Below are positions 38,837 through 49,174 of a stretch of DNA of 54,293 bases, piece after piece. Both the position numbers and the translations under genes were made by a program. The DNA is from Pseudogemmobacter bohemicus (GTDB lineage Bacteria > Pseudomonadota > Alphaproteobacteria > Rhodobacterales > Rhodobacteraceae): assembly GCF_003290025.1 (NCBI RefSeq), contig NZ_QNHG01000003.1:1-54293 (forward strand), written 5' to 3'. The notes below the pieces were generated by a model. The model made no database searches. It was given only the letters and a program-made list of their open reading frames with translations, and was not told the origin of the DNA. Each line of letters opens with the position of its first letter. Within the stretch, counting starts at the first letter, position 1.

Positions 38837-41560
38837 ATGCAGTCCCACGCCACCGCCTCGCGCGCCGATCAGAACCGCGCTTTGGGCCTGAGTACCATCG
38901 CCTTTACTGCCTGTTTCGCGGTCTGGACGATTTTTTCCATCATCGGCGTCGCCATCAAGGGCGAACTGGGCCTGAACGACACCCAGTTCGGCCTGCTGGT
39001 CGCCACGCCGATCCTGACAGGGTCACTGACTCGCATCTTCCTCGGCGTCTGGACCGAGAAATACGGCGGACGGCTGGTGTTCTCAGCGCAGATGATCCTT
39101 GCGGCTTTGGCCACATGGGCCCTGACGTTCGCCGACACCTACATCATGTATCTGGTCGCGGCACTGGGCGTCGGCCTTGCTGGCGGGTCTTTCATCATCG
39201 GCGTCGCCTATGTCAGCCGCTGGTACGACGCGGGCCATCAGGGCACGGCGCTCGGCATCTTCGGCGCTGGCAACATCGGCGCGGCGGTGACCAAGTTCGT
39301 GGCGCCTTTCGTGATGGTGGCCTACGGCTGGCAAGGTGTGGCCAACGTCTGGGCGGCCGCACTTGCGCTGATGGGCGTGATCTTCTTCGTCTTCGCCAAG
39401 GACGACCCGGCGCTGGTCGAACGGCGCCGGACCGGTGCCCAGGCGCCCGGTTTTGCCCAGCAGTTCGCGCCATTGAAGAACCTGCAGGTCTGGCGCTTCT
39501 CGATGTACTATTTCTTCGTCTTTGGCGCCTTCGTGGCGCTGGCGCTGTGGCTGCCGCACTACCTGATCGACGTTTATGGCGTTGACGTGCGCACGGCGGG
39601 CATGGCGGCAGCCTCGTTTAGCCTCTCGGCCTCGCTGTTCCGCGCCTATGGCGGGCATCTGTCCGACAAGTTCGGCGCACGGTCAGTCATGTACTGGACC
39701 TTTGGCTTTTCCATGCTGTTCCTGTTCATGCTGTCCTATCCGCCGACCGACTATGTCATTCAGGGCAAGGACGGCGTCATCGCCTTCTCGACCAGCATGG
39801 GGCTCTGGCCCTTCATCGCCACGCTGTTTGCGCTTGGCTTCTTCATGAGCTTGGGCAAGGCGGCGGTGTTCAAGCACATCCCCGTCTACTATCCCAACAA
39901 CGTGGGCGCGGTTGGCGGGCTTGTTGGCATGATCGGCGGCCTTGGCGGCTTTGTCCTGCCCATCGCTTTCGGCGCTCTGCTGGACCTGACCGGCATCTAC
40001 ACCTCATGCTTTGCGCTGCTTTTCATTCTGGTCGCCATCGCGCTGACTTGGATGCACCTGTCGATCCGTGCGATGGAACGCGCCGCCCATGGCGAGGTTC
40101 TGGACCGCCTGCCGCAACTCCCTGAGATGCAGTCGATCCACTCGCCCGAACGCACCACCATGCCCCGCGTGTTGGAGGATTGGCGCCCCGAAGATCAGGC
40201 CTTCTGGGCCGAGAAGGGACGTGTCGTCGCGCGCCGCAACCTCTGGATCTCGATCCCGGCGCTGCTTCTGGCTTTCTCGGTCTGGATGGTGTGGTCGATG
40301 GTCGTGGCCAAGCTGCCGCTGATCGGCTTTGCCTTCACCCCGGAACAGCTGTTCTGGCTGGCGGCCCTTCCCGCCCTGTCGGGTGCCACGCTGCGCATCT
40401 TCTACGGCTTCATGGTGCCGATCTTCGGCGGCAGGCTTTGGACAACGCTGTCCACCGCCTCGCTGATGCTGCCTGCCATCGGCATCGGCTATGCAGTGCA
40501 GAATCCCGAAACCCCCTACTTCATCTTCCTGGTGCTGGCGCTGCTTTGCGGTCTGGGCGGTGCCAACTTCGCCTCGAGCATGGCTAACATCGGTTACTTC
40601 TTTCCCAAGGCCGAAAAGGGAAATGCGCTGGCCCTGAACGCTGGGCTGGGGAACCTCGGCGTCAGCGTCATGCAGTTCCTTGTGCCGCTGGTTATCACTG
40701 TGGGCGTGTTCGGCACCGTGGGTGGTGCGCCGCAAACTGTGGCGGAAACCGGCGCCAGCCTGTGGATGCAGAACGCGGGCTTCATCTGGGTGCCGTTCAT
40801 CCTGATCTCGACCGTCGCCGCCTGGCTGGGCATGAACGACATCGCCGATGCCAAGGCCAGCTTTGCCCAGCAGTCGGTGATCTTCGGTCGCACCCATAAC
40901 TGGCTGATGTGCGTTCTCTACATCGGCACCTTTGGCAGCTTCATTGGCTATTCGGCGGGCTTCCCGCTGCTCAGCCGGATCGCCTTCCCCGATATCAACG
41001 CCCTGCAATACGTCTTCCTTGGTCCGCTGGTTGGCGCGCTGTCGCGTGCAGGCACGGGCTGGGTGTCTGACAAGTTCGGCGGCGGGCGCGTCACCTTCTG
41101 GGTCTTCGTGGGGATGATCGTCAGTGTTCTGGCCGTGATCCTGTCACTGCAGGCCGGGTCCTTCGCCGGGTTCTTCGCGGGCTTTATGGCGCTGTTCTTC
41201 TTCACCGGCGTGGGCAACGCCTCCACCTTCCAGATGATCCCGGTCATCATGGGCCGTGAAGTGCCGCGCCTGATGCCACAACTGACTGGTGTCGACCGTG
41301 CCCGCCAGATCGCCATGGAGTCGGGTGGAATCGTCGCTTTCACCAGCGCCATCGGGGCCTATGGCGGGTTCTTCATCCCCAAGGCCTATGGGTCGTCGAT
41401 CGCCATGACCGGCAGCCCGATCGGCGCGCTGTGGCTGTTCCTGATCTTCTATGTGCTGTGCCTTGCCATCACCTGGGCCGTCTACACGCGCCCCGGCGGG
41501 CTTCTCCATGACATCGAGCGCGGCCGTGTGACCCCCGCCGCCGCGCATCCCGCAGAATAA
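38837..41560 (+). CDS. narK: NarK1-NarK2 fusion nitrate/nitrite transporter
   Basis: At 907 residues this is two major-facilitator domains in one chain. Domain 1 (residues about 15-415) starts LGLSTIAFTACFAVWTIFSI and contains the nitrate signature GNIGAAVTKFVAPF and GLVGMIGGLGGFVLPIAFG. After a linker, domain 2 (about 460-890) contains LALNAGLGNLGVSVMQFLVP. In Paracoccus the first domain (NarK1) is thought to be a nitrate/proton symporter and the second (NarK2) a nitrate/nitrite antiporter. GGAGG lies about 9 bp before the ATG. narG follows after 15 bp, and FNR-type boxes lie upstream. Confidence 0.93.
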   Translation: MQSHATASRADQNRALGLSTIAFTACFAVWTIFSIIGVAIKGELGLNDTQFGLLVATPILTGSLTRIFLGVWTEKYGGRLVFSAQMILAALATWALTFADTYIMYLVAALGVGLAGGSFIIGVAYVSRWYDAGHQGTALGIFGAGNIGAAVTKFVAPFVMVAYGWQGVANVWAAALALMGVIFFVFAKDDPALVERRRTGAQAPGFAQQFAPLKNLQVWRFSMYYFFVFGAFVALALWLPHYLIDVYGVDVRTAGMAAASFSLSASLFRAYGGHLSDKFGARSVMYWTFGFSMLFLFMLSYPPTDYVIQGKDGVIAFSTSMGLWPFIATLFALGFFMSLGKAAVFKHIPVYYPNNVGAVGGLVGMIGGLGGFVLPIAFGALLDLTGIYTSCFALLFILVAIALTWMHLSIRAMERAAHGEVLDRLPQLPEMQSIHSPERTTMPRVLEDWRPEDQAFWAEKGRVVARRNLWISIPALLLAFSVWMVWSMVVAKLPLIGFAFTPEQLFWLAALPALSGATLRIFYGFMVPIFGGRLWTTLSTASLMLPAIGIGYAVQNPETPYFIFLVLALLCGLGGANFASSMANIGYFFPKAEKGNALALNAGLGNLGVSVMQFLVPLVITVGVFGTVGGAPQTVAETGASLWMQNAGFIWVPFILISTVAAWLGMNDIADAKASFAQQSVIFGRTHNWLMCVLYIGTFGSFIGYSAGFPLLSRIAFPDINALQYVFLGPLVGALSRAGTGWVSDKFGGGRVTFWVFVGMIVSVLAVILSLQAGSFAGFFAGFMALFFFTGVGNASTFQMIPVIMGREVPRLMPQLTGVDRARQIAMESGGIVAFTSAIGAYGGFFIPKAYGSSIAMTGSPIGALWLFLIFYVLCLAITWAVYTRPGGLLHDIERGRVTPAAAHPAE

Positions 41561-41575
41561 CGAAAGGACGCCCAG

Positions 41576-44500
41576 ATGAGCCACCTTCTCGACAGATTGA
41601 ACTTCTTCCAAAGCAAAGAGCTTGAGCAATTCTCGGACGGCTGGGGCCAGACCACACGCGAAAACCGGGATTGGGAAGACGTCTACAGAAACCGCTGGCG
41701 GCACGACAAGATCGTCCGCTCGACCCACGGGGTGAACTGCACCGGGTCCTGTTCGTGGAAAATCTACGTCAAATCCGGCATCGTGACGTGGGAGACGCAG
41801 CAGACCGACTATCCCCGCACCCGGGCGGGCCTGCCCAACCACGAACCGCGCGGCTGTGCGCGGGGCGCGTCCTACAGCTGGTACCTTTACTCGGCCAACC
41901 GGGTGAAGAACCCGCTGATCCGTGGCGCTCTGATGCGGGCCTGGCGCAAGATGCGCCCCACGATGACGCCGGTCGCCGCCTGGGCCGCGATCCAGAACGA
42001 TCCGGTGCTGCGCGCAAGCTATACCAAGACGCGCGGCAAGGGCGGTTTCGTGCGCGCCACCTGGGATGAGGCGACCGAGATCATCGCGGCGGCCAACGCC
42101 TACACCGCCAAGACCTATGGCCCCGACCGGGTGTTCGGTTTCTCGCCCATCCCGGCCATGTCGATGGTCAGCTATGCCGCCGGGTCGCGGTATCTGTCGC
42201 TGCTGGGCGGCACCTGCATGTCGTTCTACGACTGGTATTGCGACCTGCCGCCTGCCAGCCCCCAGACCTGGGGCGAACAGACCGACGTGCCGGAATCGGC
42301 CGACTGGTACAACGCGGGCTTCCTGATGCTGTGGGGGTCGAATGTGCCGCAGACCCGCACGCCCGACGCGCATTTCTATACCGAAGTGCGGTATCGTGGC
42401 ACCAAATCCGCCGTGGTCAGCCCCGACTATTCCGAAGCCGCCAAGTTCGGTGACATCTGGCTGAATCCTCAGGCTGGCACTGATGCCGCACTGGCGATGG
42501 CCATGGGCCATGTGATCCTGCGCGAATTCCATCTGGACCGGCAGGCCGAATACTTCGAGGATTACGCCCGCAAATACACCGACATGCCGATGCTCGTCCG
42601 GCTTGAGGACCGCGACGGTCACCTCGTCCCCGGTCGCATGCTGCGCGCAGATGATTTCGACGGAAAGCTGGGCGAAACCAACAACCCCGACTGGAAAACT
42701 GTCGCCTATGACGAAGCCAGCGGCCAGATCGTGGCACCCAACGGGTCTATCGGGTTCCGCTGGGGTGAGGAAGGCAAGTGGAACCTGGAACAGCGCGCCA
42801 AGGGGGTCGAGGCCCAACTGCGCCTGAGCCAGATCCTTGACGGTCACCACGACGAAGTCGTGGGCGTTGATTTCCCTTATTTCGGCGGCGTCGCCACCGG
42901 TGACTTTGTGAAATGCGACCACCCCGAGGTCCTGACCCGCAACATTCCCGCCCGCCGCGTTACACTGGCGGATGGATCACAGGCGCTGGTCGCCACGGTG
43001 TTCGACCTGTTCTGCGCCAACTACGGTCTGGACCGGGGCCTTGGCGGCAAATGGGTGTCCAAGGACTTCAACGACGACAGCCCCTACACCCCCGCCTGGG
43101 CCGAAAAGATCACCGGCGTCGCGCGCGAAAAGATCATCGCCGTGGCGCGGGAATTCGCGGGCAATGCCGAAAAGACCCGTGGCAAGTCGATGGTCATCCT
43201 GGGGGCCGGTCTGAACCACTGGTACCACATGGACATGAACTACCGCGGCATCATCAACATGCTGGTGATGTGCGGCTGCATCGGACAAGAGGGCGGCGGC
43301 TGGTCGCACTACGTGGGGCAAGAGAAACTGCGCCCGCAGACCGGTTGGGCACCTCTGGCCTTCGCGCTGGACTGGAACCGCCCGCCGCGGCAGATGAACT
43401 CGACGTCCTGCTGGTACGCCCATACCGACCAGTGGCGCTATGAAACCCTGCGCGCGGGCGAGATCCTGTCGCCCACAGCACCCAAGGGTGACTGGGACAT
43501 TTCCCTGATCGACTACAACATCCGCGCGGAACGCATGGGCTGGCTGCCATCGGCCCCGCAACTGAAGACCAACCCGCTGGAGGTGTCGAAGGCGGCCAAG
43601 GCCGCAGGCAAGGCCATTCCGGCCTTTGTGGCCGAACAATTGAAATCCGGTGCTTTGCAGATGTCCTGCGAAGACCCGGACGCCCCAGAAAACTGGCCGC
43701 GCAACCTCTTTGTCTGGCGCTCGAACCTCTTGGGTTCATCCGGCAAGGGCCACGAATACTTCCTCAAGCACCTTCTGGGCACCGATCACGGCGTCATGGG
43801 CAAGGACCTTGGCGAGGAAGGCGGCGTGATGCCGAAGGAGGCCGTCTGGCACAAGGACGCGCCCAAGGGGAAACTTGACCTTCTGGTGACCATCGACTTC
43901 CGAATGTCCACCACCTGCGTCTATTCCGACATCGTGCTTCCGACCGCCAGCTGGTACGAAAAGGACGACCTGAACACCTCCGACATGCACCCCTTCATCC
44001 ACCCGCTGCAGGCGGCGGTGGACCCGGCGTATGAGTCGAAATCCGACTGGGAAATCTTCAAGTCGATTGCGAAGAAGTTCAGCGAAGTCGCCCCCGAGGT
44101 GCTGGGCGTGGAAACCGACATCGTTCAGCTTCCGCTGCTGCACGACACCCCCGGCGAGCTGGCGCAGGCGCATGTGCGCGACTGGAAAAAGGGCGAATGC
44201 GACCTGATCCCCGGCAAGACCGCGCCGAACTATGTCGCGGTGGAACGGGACTATCCCAATCTTTACAGGAAGTTCACCTCGGTCGGCCCGCTGCTGGAAA
44301 AGCTGGGCAACGGCGGCAAGGGGATCAACTGGGACACCAAGGTCGAGGTCGGGCATCTGCGCGATCTGAACGGGGTCGTGCTGGATGAAGGCGTGTCGAA
44401 AGGCATGGCCAAGCTGGACACCGCCATCGACGCGGCCGAGATGATCCTGATGCTGGCCCCGGAAACCAACGGCGAAGTGGCAGTAAAGGCTTGGGAGGAG

Positions 44501-45322
44501 TTGGAAAAACCTACCGGCCGCCACCATGCCCACCTGGCCGAAGGCGCGCACCACACCAAGATCCGCTTCCGCGATATCGCGGCACAGCCGCGCAAGATCA
44601 TCTCCAGTCCCACGTGGTCAGGGATCGAGAGCGAAACGGTCTGCTACAATGCGGGCTACACCAACGTGCATGAGCTGATCCCGTGGCGCACCCTGACAGG
44701 CCGCCAGCAGCTCTATCAGGATCACCTCTGGATGCGGGCCTTTGGTGAGGGCTTCGTCAGCTATCGCCCGCCGGTGGACCTGAAGACCATCACCAAGGCC
44801 GTCAACAACGACGCCGCCGAGGGCAATCCGCATGTCGTGCTGAACTTCATCACGCCGCACCAGAAGTGGGGCATCCACAGCACCTATACCGACAACCTCT
44901 TGATGCTGACGCTGAACCGGGGCGGGCCGGTGGTCTGGATGTCCGAAGTGGACGCCCAGAAGGCAGGCCTCGTCGATAACGACTGGGTCGAGGCCTACAA
45001 CATCAACGGCGCGCTGACCGCGCGGGTGGTGGTGTCCCAGCGGATCAAACAGGGCACCCTGTTCATGTATCACGCGCAGGAAAAGATCGTGAACACGCCC
45101 GGTTCGGAAAAGACCGGCAATCGCGGCGGCATCCACAACTCGGTGACGCGGGCCACGCTGAAACCCACCCACATGATCGGGGGTTATGCGCAATTGTCCT
45201 ATGGTTTCAACTACTACGGCACCGTTGGCAGCAACCGCGACGAATTCGTCATCGTGCGCAAAATGAAAAAGGTTGACTGGCTGGACACGCCCGCAACCAA
45301 GCATGTGGAGGCCGGAGAATGA
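41576..45322 (+). CDS. narG: Respiratory nitrate reductase alpha subunit
   Basis: The 1248-residue catalytic subunit reduces nitrate to nitrite at a Mo-bisMGD centre. The FS0 cluster motif is intact: H51 in STHGVNC, C55, C59 and C94 (HEPRGCARGASY). The aspartate ligand region is GGTCMSFYDWYCDLP (D219, D223; the latter aligns by memory with the E. coli Mo ligand). No twin-arginine signal in the standard sense is present at the N-terminus, as in other NarG, which stays on the cytoplasmic face. AAAGGA precedes the ATG, and narH begins in a 4-bp overlap. Electrons come from quinol through NarI and NarH. Confidence 0.97.
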   Translation: MSHLLDRLNFFQSKELEQFSDGWGQTTRENRDWEDVYRNRWRHDKIVRSTHGVNCTGSCSWKIYVKSGIVTWETQQTDYPRTRAGLPNHEPRGCARGASYSWYLYSANRVKNPLIRGALMRAWRKMRPTMTPVAAWAAIQNDPVLRASYTKTRGKGGFVRATWDEATEIIAAANAYTAKTYGPDRVFGFSPIPAMSMVSYAAGSRYLSLLGGTCMSFYDWYCDLPPASPQTWGEQTDVPESADWYNAGFLMLWGSNVPQTRTPDAHFYTEVRYRGTKSAVVSPDYSEAAKFGDIWLNPQAGTDAALAMAMGHVILREFHLDRQAEYFEDYARKYTDMPMLVRLEDRDGHLVPGRMLRADDFDGKLGETNNPDWKTVAYDEASGQIVAPNGSIGFRWGEEGKWNLEQRAKGVEAQLRLSQILDGHHDEVVGVDFPYFGGVATGDFVKCDHPEVLTRNIPARRVTLADGSQALVATVFDLFCANYGLDRGLGGKWVSKDFNDDSPYTPAWAEKITGVAREKIIAVAREFAGNAEKTRGKSMVILGAGLNHWYHMDMNYRGIINMLVMCGCIGQEGGGWSHYVGQEKLRPQTGWAPLAFALDWNRPPRQMNSTSCWYAHTDQWRYETLRAGEILSPTAPKGDWDISLIDYNIRAERMGWLPSAPQLKTNPLEVSKAAKAAGKAIPAFVAEQLKSGALQMSCEDPDAPENWPRNLFVWRSNLLGSSGKGHEYFLKHLLGTDHGVMGKDLGEEGGVMPKEAVWHKDAPKGKLDLLVTIDFRMSTTCVYSDIVLPTASWYEKDDLNTSDMHPFIHPLQAAVDPAYESKSDWEIFKSIAKKFSEVAPEVLGVETDIVQLPLLHDTPGELAQAHVRDWKKGECDLIPGKTAPNYVAVERDYPNLYRKFTSVGPLLEKLGNGGKGINWDTKVEVGHLRDLNGVVLDEGVSKGMAKLDTAIDAAEMILMLAPETNGEVAVKAWEELEKPTGRHHAHLAEGAHHTKIRFRDIAAQPRKIISSPTWSGIESETVCYNAGYTNVHELIPWRTLTGRQQLYQDHLWMRAFGEGFVSYRPPVDLKTITKAVNNDAAEGNPHVVLNFITPHQKWGIHSTYTDNLLMLTLNRGGPVVWMSEVDAQKAGLVDNDWVEAYNINGALTARVVVSQRIKQGTLFMYHAQEKIVNTPGSEKTGNRGGIHNSVTRATLKPTHMIGGYAQLSYGFNYYGTVGSNRDEFVIVRKMKKVDWLDTPATKHVEAGE

Positions 45323-46845
45323 AAGTTCGCGCGCAAATCGGCAAGGTTCTGAACCTTGATAAATGCATTGGGTGTCACACTTGTTCGGTCACCTGCAAGA
45401 ACGTCTGGACCAGCCGCGAAGGTGTTGAATACGCCTGGTTCAACAACGTCGAAACCAAACCCGGCACCGGCTATCCGACGGACTGGGAAAACCAGAAGCG
45501 CTGGAACGGCGGCTGGGCGCGGTCGAAATCGGGCAAACTGCACCCCAAGCAAGGCAGCAAGTGGCGGATTCTGGCTAACATCTTCGCCAACCCCGACATG
45601 CCGGAAATCGACGATTATTATGAGCCGTTCGATTTCGACTATGACCACCTGAAATCCGCGCCCGACATGAACGCCTTTCCCACCGCGCGCCCCCGGTCCA
45701 AGATCACCGGCGAGCGGATGGAGAAGATCGAAAAGGGCCCGAACTGGGAGGAAATCCTCGGGGGCGAATTCTCGAAGCGGTCCAAGGACTACAACTTCGA
45801 GAACATCCAGAAGCAGATCTATGGAGAGTATGAGAATACTTTCATGATGTATCTGCCCCGCCTGTGCGAGCATTGCCTGAACCCGACCTGTTCCGCTTCC
45901 TGCCCCTCTGGCGCGATCTACAAGCGTGAGGAAGACGGCATCGTCCTGATCGACCAGGAGAAATGCCGGGGCTGGCGGATGTGCATTTCCGGCTGCCCTT
46001 ACAAGAAAGTCTATTACAACTGGGATACCGGCAAATCCGAAAAATGCACCTTCTGCTATCCGCGCATCGAAAGCGGTCAGCCCACCGTCTGTTCGGAAAC
46101 CTGCGTTGGGCGCATCCGCTATCTGGGCGTAATCCTCTATGACGCCGACAAGATCGAGGCGGCGGCCAGTGCCGAGCGCGAAACCGACCTTTACGGCGCG
46201 CAACTGGATGTGTTCCTGGACCCGAACGATCCTGAAGTGATCGCCGCCGCGCGCCGCGACGGCGTGCCCGAGGACTGGATCGAATCTGCCAAGATCAGCC
46301 CGATCTGGAAGATGGCGATGGAGTGGAAGGTCGCCTTCCCGCTCCATCCCGAATACCGGACCCTGCCTATGGTCTGGTATATTCCGCCGCTGTCGCCGAT
46401 CCAGAACGCCGCCCAGGCCGGGCAGATCGCGATGAGCGACCAGATGCCCGACGTGCGCAGCTTGCGCATTCCCGTGCAGTATCTGGCCAACATGCTGACG
46501 GCGGGGGATGAAGAACCTATCGTTCACGCTCTGGAACGGATGTCGGCCATGCGTCTCTACATGCGTGCCCTGACCGTGGACGGCGTGCGCGACGAAGGCA
46601 TCGCTGCCCGCGTCGGCATGTCGGGCCGGATGATCGAGGACATGTACAAGATCATGGCCATCGCCGACTACGAAGACCGTTTCGCCATCCCCACCGCGCA
46701 CCGCGAACAGAACGAGGCGGGGGCCGACATCCGTGGCGGCTGCGGCTTCACTGACGGCAACGGCTGTTCCTCCGGCGACACCGGCAAGACCACCATGTTC
46801 GGCGGCAAGAAGAAGTCTTTTGCCCTTCCGTTGGAGTCATTCTGA
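45319..46845 (+). CDS. narH: Respiratory nitrate reductase beta subunit
   Basis: The 508-residue iron-sulfur subunit has four cysteine groups: CIGCHTCSVTCK (C16, C19, C22, C26), CEHCLNPTCSASCPSG, CRGWRMCISGCP where Trp replaces one Cys as expected for the 3Fe-4S cluster, and CTFCYPRIESGQPTVCSETC. It carries electrons from NarI haem to NarG. Length is typical. It overlaps narG by 4 bp, and its stop shares a base with the narJ start. Confidence 0.97.
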   Translation: MKVRAQIGKVLNLDKCIGCHTCSVTCKNVWTSREGVEYAWFNNVETKPGTGYPTDWENQKRWNGGWARSKSGKLHPKQGSKWRILANIFANPDMPEIDDYYEPFDFDYDHLKSAPDMNAFPTARPRSKITGERMEKIEKGPNWEEILGGEFSKRSKDYNFENIQKQIYGEYENTFMMYLPRLCEHCLNPTCSASCPSGAIYKREEDGIVLIDQEKCRGWRMCISGCPYKKVYYNWDTGKSEKCTFCYPRIESGQPTVCSETCVGRIRYLGVILYDADKIEAAASAERETDLYGAQLDVFLDPNDPEVIAAARRDGVPEDWIESAKISPIWKMAMEWKVAFPLHPEYRTLPMVWYIPPLSPIQNAAQAGQIAMSDQMPDVRSLRIPVQYLANMLTAGDEEPIVHALERMSAMRLYMRALTVDGVRDEGIAARVGMSGRMIEDMYKIMAIADYEDRFAIPTAHREQNEAGADIRGGCGFTDGNGCSSGDTGKTTMFGGKKKSFALPLESF

Positions 46846-47567
46846 TGATGGACCGCACACTCAAGGCGCTGTCGCTGACGCTCAGCTATCCGACAGCAGA
46901 ACTGCAAGCGGCCATGCCTGAAATCGGGGCCATTCTGGCCGCCGATCCCCGCCTGACCGCCGCAACCCGCGCGGCGCTGCAACGGCTGAGCCATGACCTC
47001 GGGCAAGGCGACCTGTTTGATGTCCAGGAAAGCTACGTCATGCTGTTCGACCGCTCGCGCACCCTGTCGCTGAACCTCTTCGAGCATGTCCACGGCGAAA
47101 GCCGGGATCGGGGTGGGGCAATGGTCAGCCTGATCGAGACCTACCGGGCGGCGGGGTTTGAGCCCGCCACCACCGAACTGCCCGACCATCTGCCGGTCTT
47201 GCTGGAATTCCTGTCGACGCGTCCCTTCGCAGAAGTGCAGGAAACCTTGGCGGACGCGGCCCATATCTTCGACGCGCTTGGCACCCGTCTGGTGCGGCGG
47301 ACCAGCAGGTATGACGCCGCGTTCGCCGCTTTGTCCCAGCTGGCCAACGTGCAGGTGAATGCCGACGCGCTGGCCGGAATGCTGGCGCAACCGGACGATG
47401 ATCCCACCGACCTCGAAGCGCTGGACGCCGTTTGGGAAGAGACCGAAGTCACCTTCGGTCCCGACCCGAACGCGGGATGCCCACAGGTCCGCGATATGCT
47501 GGCACTGATGGACACACCCGCACCCTCTCTGAAACCGGCCCCCGCCCCAATGAACAGGAGCGCATGA
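46845..47567 (+). CDS. narJ: Nitrate reductase assembly chaperone
   Basis: The 240-residue helical protein contains NarJ features: LKALSLTLSYPTAELQAAMP and SLNLFEHVHGESRDRGGAMV, the family signature. It helps insert the molybdenum cofactor into NarG before membrane attachment and is not part of the final enzyme. Two ATGs (46845 and 46848) are possible; the first overlaps the narH stop. Confidence 0.94.
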   Translation: MMDRTLKALSLTLSYPTAELQAAMPEIGAILAADPRLTAATRAALQRLSHDLGQGDLFDVQESYVMLFDRSRTLSLNLFEHVHGESRDRGGAMVSLIETYRAAGFEPATTELPDHLPVLLEFLSTRPFAEVQETLADAAHIFDALGTRLVRRTSRYDAAFAALSQLANVQVNADALAGMLAQPDDDPTDLEALDAVWEETEVTFGPDPNAGCPQVRDMLALMDTPAPSLKPAPAPMNRSA

Positions 47568-47568
47568 C

Positions 47569-48354
47569 ATGTTCGAAGGTTTCGACATCAACTTCATCAT
47601 CTTCGGGGTCATGCCCTATGTCGCGCTGACGGTGTTCCTTGTCGGGTCCATCGCGCGCTATGAACGCGACCCCTTCACCTGGAAAAGCTCCTCCAGTCAG
47701 CTTCTGCGGCGCAAGCAGCTGATCTGGGGGTCAATCCTGTTCCACGTCGGTATCCTGACGGTGTTCTTCGGCCACCTTGTGGGGCTGTTCACGCCGGTCT
47801 GGGTGCTGGATGCGTTAGGGGTTCCCTATGGACTGAAGCAGTGGATGGCCGTGCTGATCGGTGGCCCGGCAGGGCTTGCTGCATTGATCGGTGGCACGTT
47901 GCTGATCCACCGGCGGTTGACCGATCCGCGCATCCGCGCCACATCGACCACGCTGGATATCCTCATCATGATCCTGATCTGGTTGCAGCTTGCCATCGGC
48001 CTGCTGACGATCACCCAGTCGCTTCAGCACATGGACGGGGCCGAGATGATCCGTTTCATGGAATGGTCGCAAAGCGTGGTCACCTGGAACGTGAACGCCT
48101 GGGTCACGGTGGTGGACGTGCATTGGCTGTTCAAGCTGCACATCTTCCTTGGCCTGATCATCACCATGCTCTTTCCCTTCACCCGGCTGGTCCACATCTG
48201 GTCCGGCTTCGCGGCTCCTTTCCGCTATCTGCTCACGCGGCCCGGCTATCAGATCGTGCGGTCGCGCCGCCGCCGCCCGCTGGAAGAACGCCGCCGTGCC
48301 TTTGACGCACGGCAGGCCAAGCCCGGCCCTTCAGCCACCACTCCGGCGGAGTAA
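47569..48354 (+). CDS. narI: Respiratory nitrate reductase gamma subunit (cytochrome b)
   Basis: The 261-residue membrane protein has five hydrophobic helices. Haem ligands fit the E. coli spacing: H59 and H69 in LFHVGILTVFFGHL, H191 and H209 in FKLHIFLGL and TRLVHIW (10- and 18-residue intervals). NarI takes electrons from quinol at the periplasmic side. The C-terminus has an extra charged tail of about 30 residues (SRRRRPLEERRRAFDARQAK) longer than in E. coli NarI. It starts 1 bp after the narJ stop. Confidence 0.96.
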   Translation: MFEGFDINFIIFGVMPYVALTVFLVGSIARYERDPFTWKSSSSQLLRRKQLIWGSILFHVGILTVFFGHLVGLFTPVWVLDALGVPYGLKQWMAVLIGGPAGLAALIGGTLLIHRRLTDPRIRATSTTLDILIMILIWLQLAIGLLTITQSLQHMDGAEMIRFMEWSQSVVTWNVNAWVTVVDVHWLFKLHIFLGLIITMLFPFTRLVHIWSGFAAPFRYLLTRPGYQIVRSRRRRPLEERRRAFDARQAKPGPSATTPAE

Positions 48355-48359
48355 CTGCC

Positions 48360-49154
48360 ATGAACATCGCCCTTTTTCCAGATGTCACCGTGAACAGTGA
48401 AACCATCCCGCAGGCCGCCATCGCCGCCGAGGCGCAAAACCACACCGCGCCCAAGGACAAGCCCGGTATCGCCTGGCGAAAGGCGGCGCAGGCATTGGCG
48501 ATCCGCGCGCTGCTCTTGCAAGAGGCGCGGGCGCGCGGGCTGGCGGCCGACCCCGAGGAACTGTCCCCCGGCCGGGTCGAGACGGAAGACGAAGCCCTGA
48601 TCCGCGCCCTGCTGGACGAGGCGCTTACGATTGCGCCTGTGACGGAGGAAGCCATCCGCGCCGAATGGGCGCGCGACCCTGGCCGCTATCGCTCGGCCCC
48701 GTTGTGGGACGTTTCGCACATCCTGTGCGCCTGCGATCCGCGTGACGACGCCGAGTCTGCCATGGCAGGCGCCCGCGCGCAGGCTATCCTTGCGCGGCTG
48801 AAGGGCGACGCCAAAGGCTTTGCCTCCGCCGCCCGCGAAAGCGATTGCGGATCAAAGGCAGCGGGCGGGCATCTTGGCCAGCTTGGCCCCGGCGATACCG
48901 TGCCCGAATTCGAGTTGGCGCTGCGCACCCTGACCGAAGGCGGCATGACACCCGCCCCGGTCCTGTCGCGGCACGGCTGGCACATCATCCGCCTGAACGC
49001 TACCGCCCAGGGGCAGGTTCTGCCCTATGAAACGGTCCGTCCAAAGATCGCACAGGCATTGGAAAAGGCCGCCTGGGCGCGCGCATCACGGGGATTCGTC
49101 GAGACGCTTGCCAAAGGGGCGACGATTACCGGCGCAAGCCTCGCCCCGATCTGA
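48360..49154 (+). CDS. Parvulin-type peptidyl-prolyl isomerase (NifM/PpiC-like)
   Basis: The 264-residue protein ends in a rotamase domain (WDVSHILCACDPR, SAARESDCGSKAAGGHLGQL, VLSRHGWHIIRLN). The first 120 residues form a helical SurA/NifM-like chaperone region. No signal peptide is seen, so it should be cytoplasmic, as nitrate reductase is. It begins 5 bp after narI and is commonly found in this position in related denitrifiers, so it probably assists folding of the nitrate reductase. Confidence 0.85.
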   Translation: MNIALFPDVTVNSETIPQAAIAAEAQNHTAPKDKPGIAWRKAAQALAIRALLLQEARARGLAADPEELSPGRVETEDEALIRALLDEALTIAPVTEEAIRAEWARDPGRYRSAPLWDVSHILCACDPRDDAESAMAGARAQAILARLKGDAKGFASAARESDCGSKAAGGHLGQLGPGDTVPEFELALRTLTEGGMTPAPVLSRHGWHIIRLNATAQGQVLPYETVRPKIAQALEKAAWARASRGFVETLAKGATITGASLAPI

Positions 49155-49174
49155 GCCACGCGAAAGGGCGCATC

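Noticed and set aside
41144-42922. 592-residue open frame on the minus strand opposite narK and narG
   Set aside because: It is the antisense of two well-recognised genes. High GC at third codon positions keeps opposite frames open; composition is Arg/Gly/His-rich with no family match.
45214-46701. 495-residue open frame on the minus strand opposite narH
   Set aside because: Same GC-driven effect; narH cysteine motifs prove the plus strand is coding.
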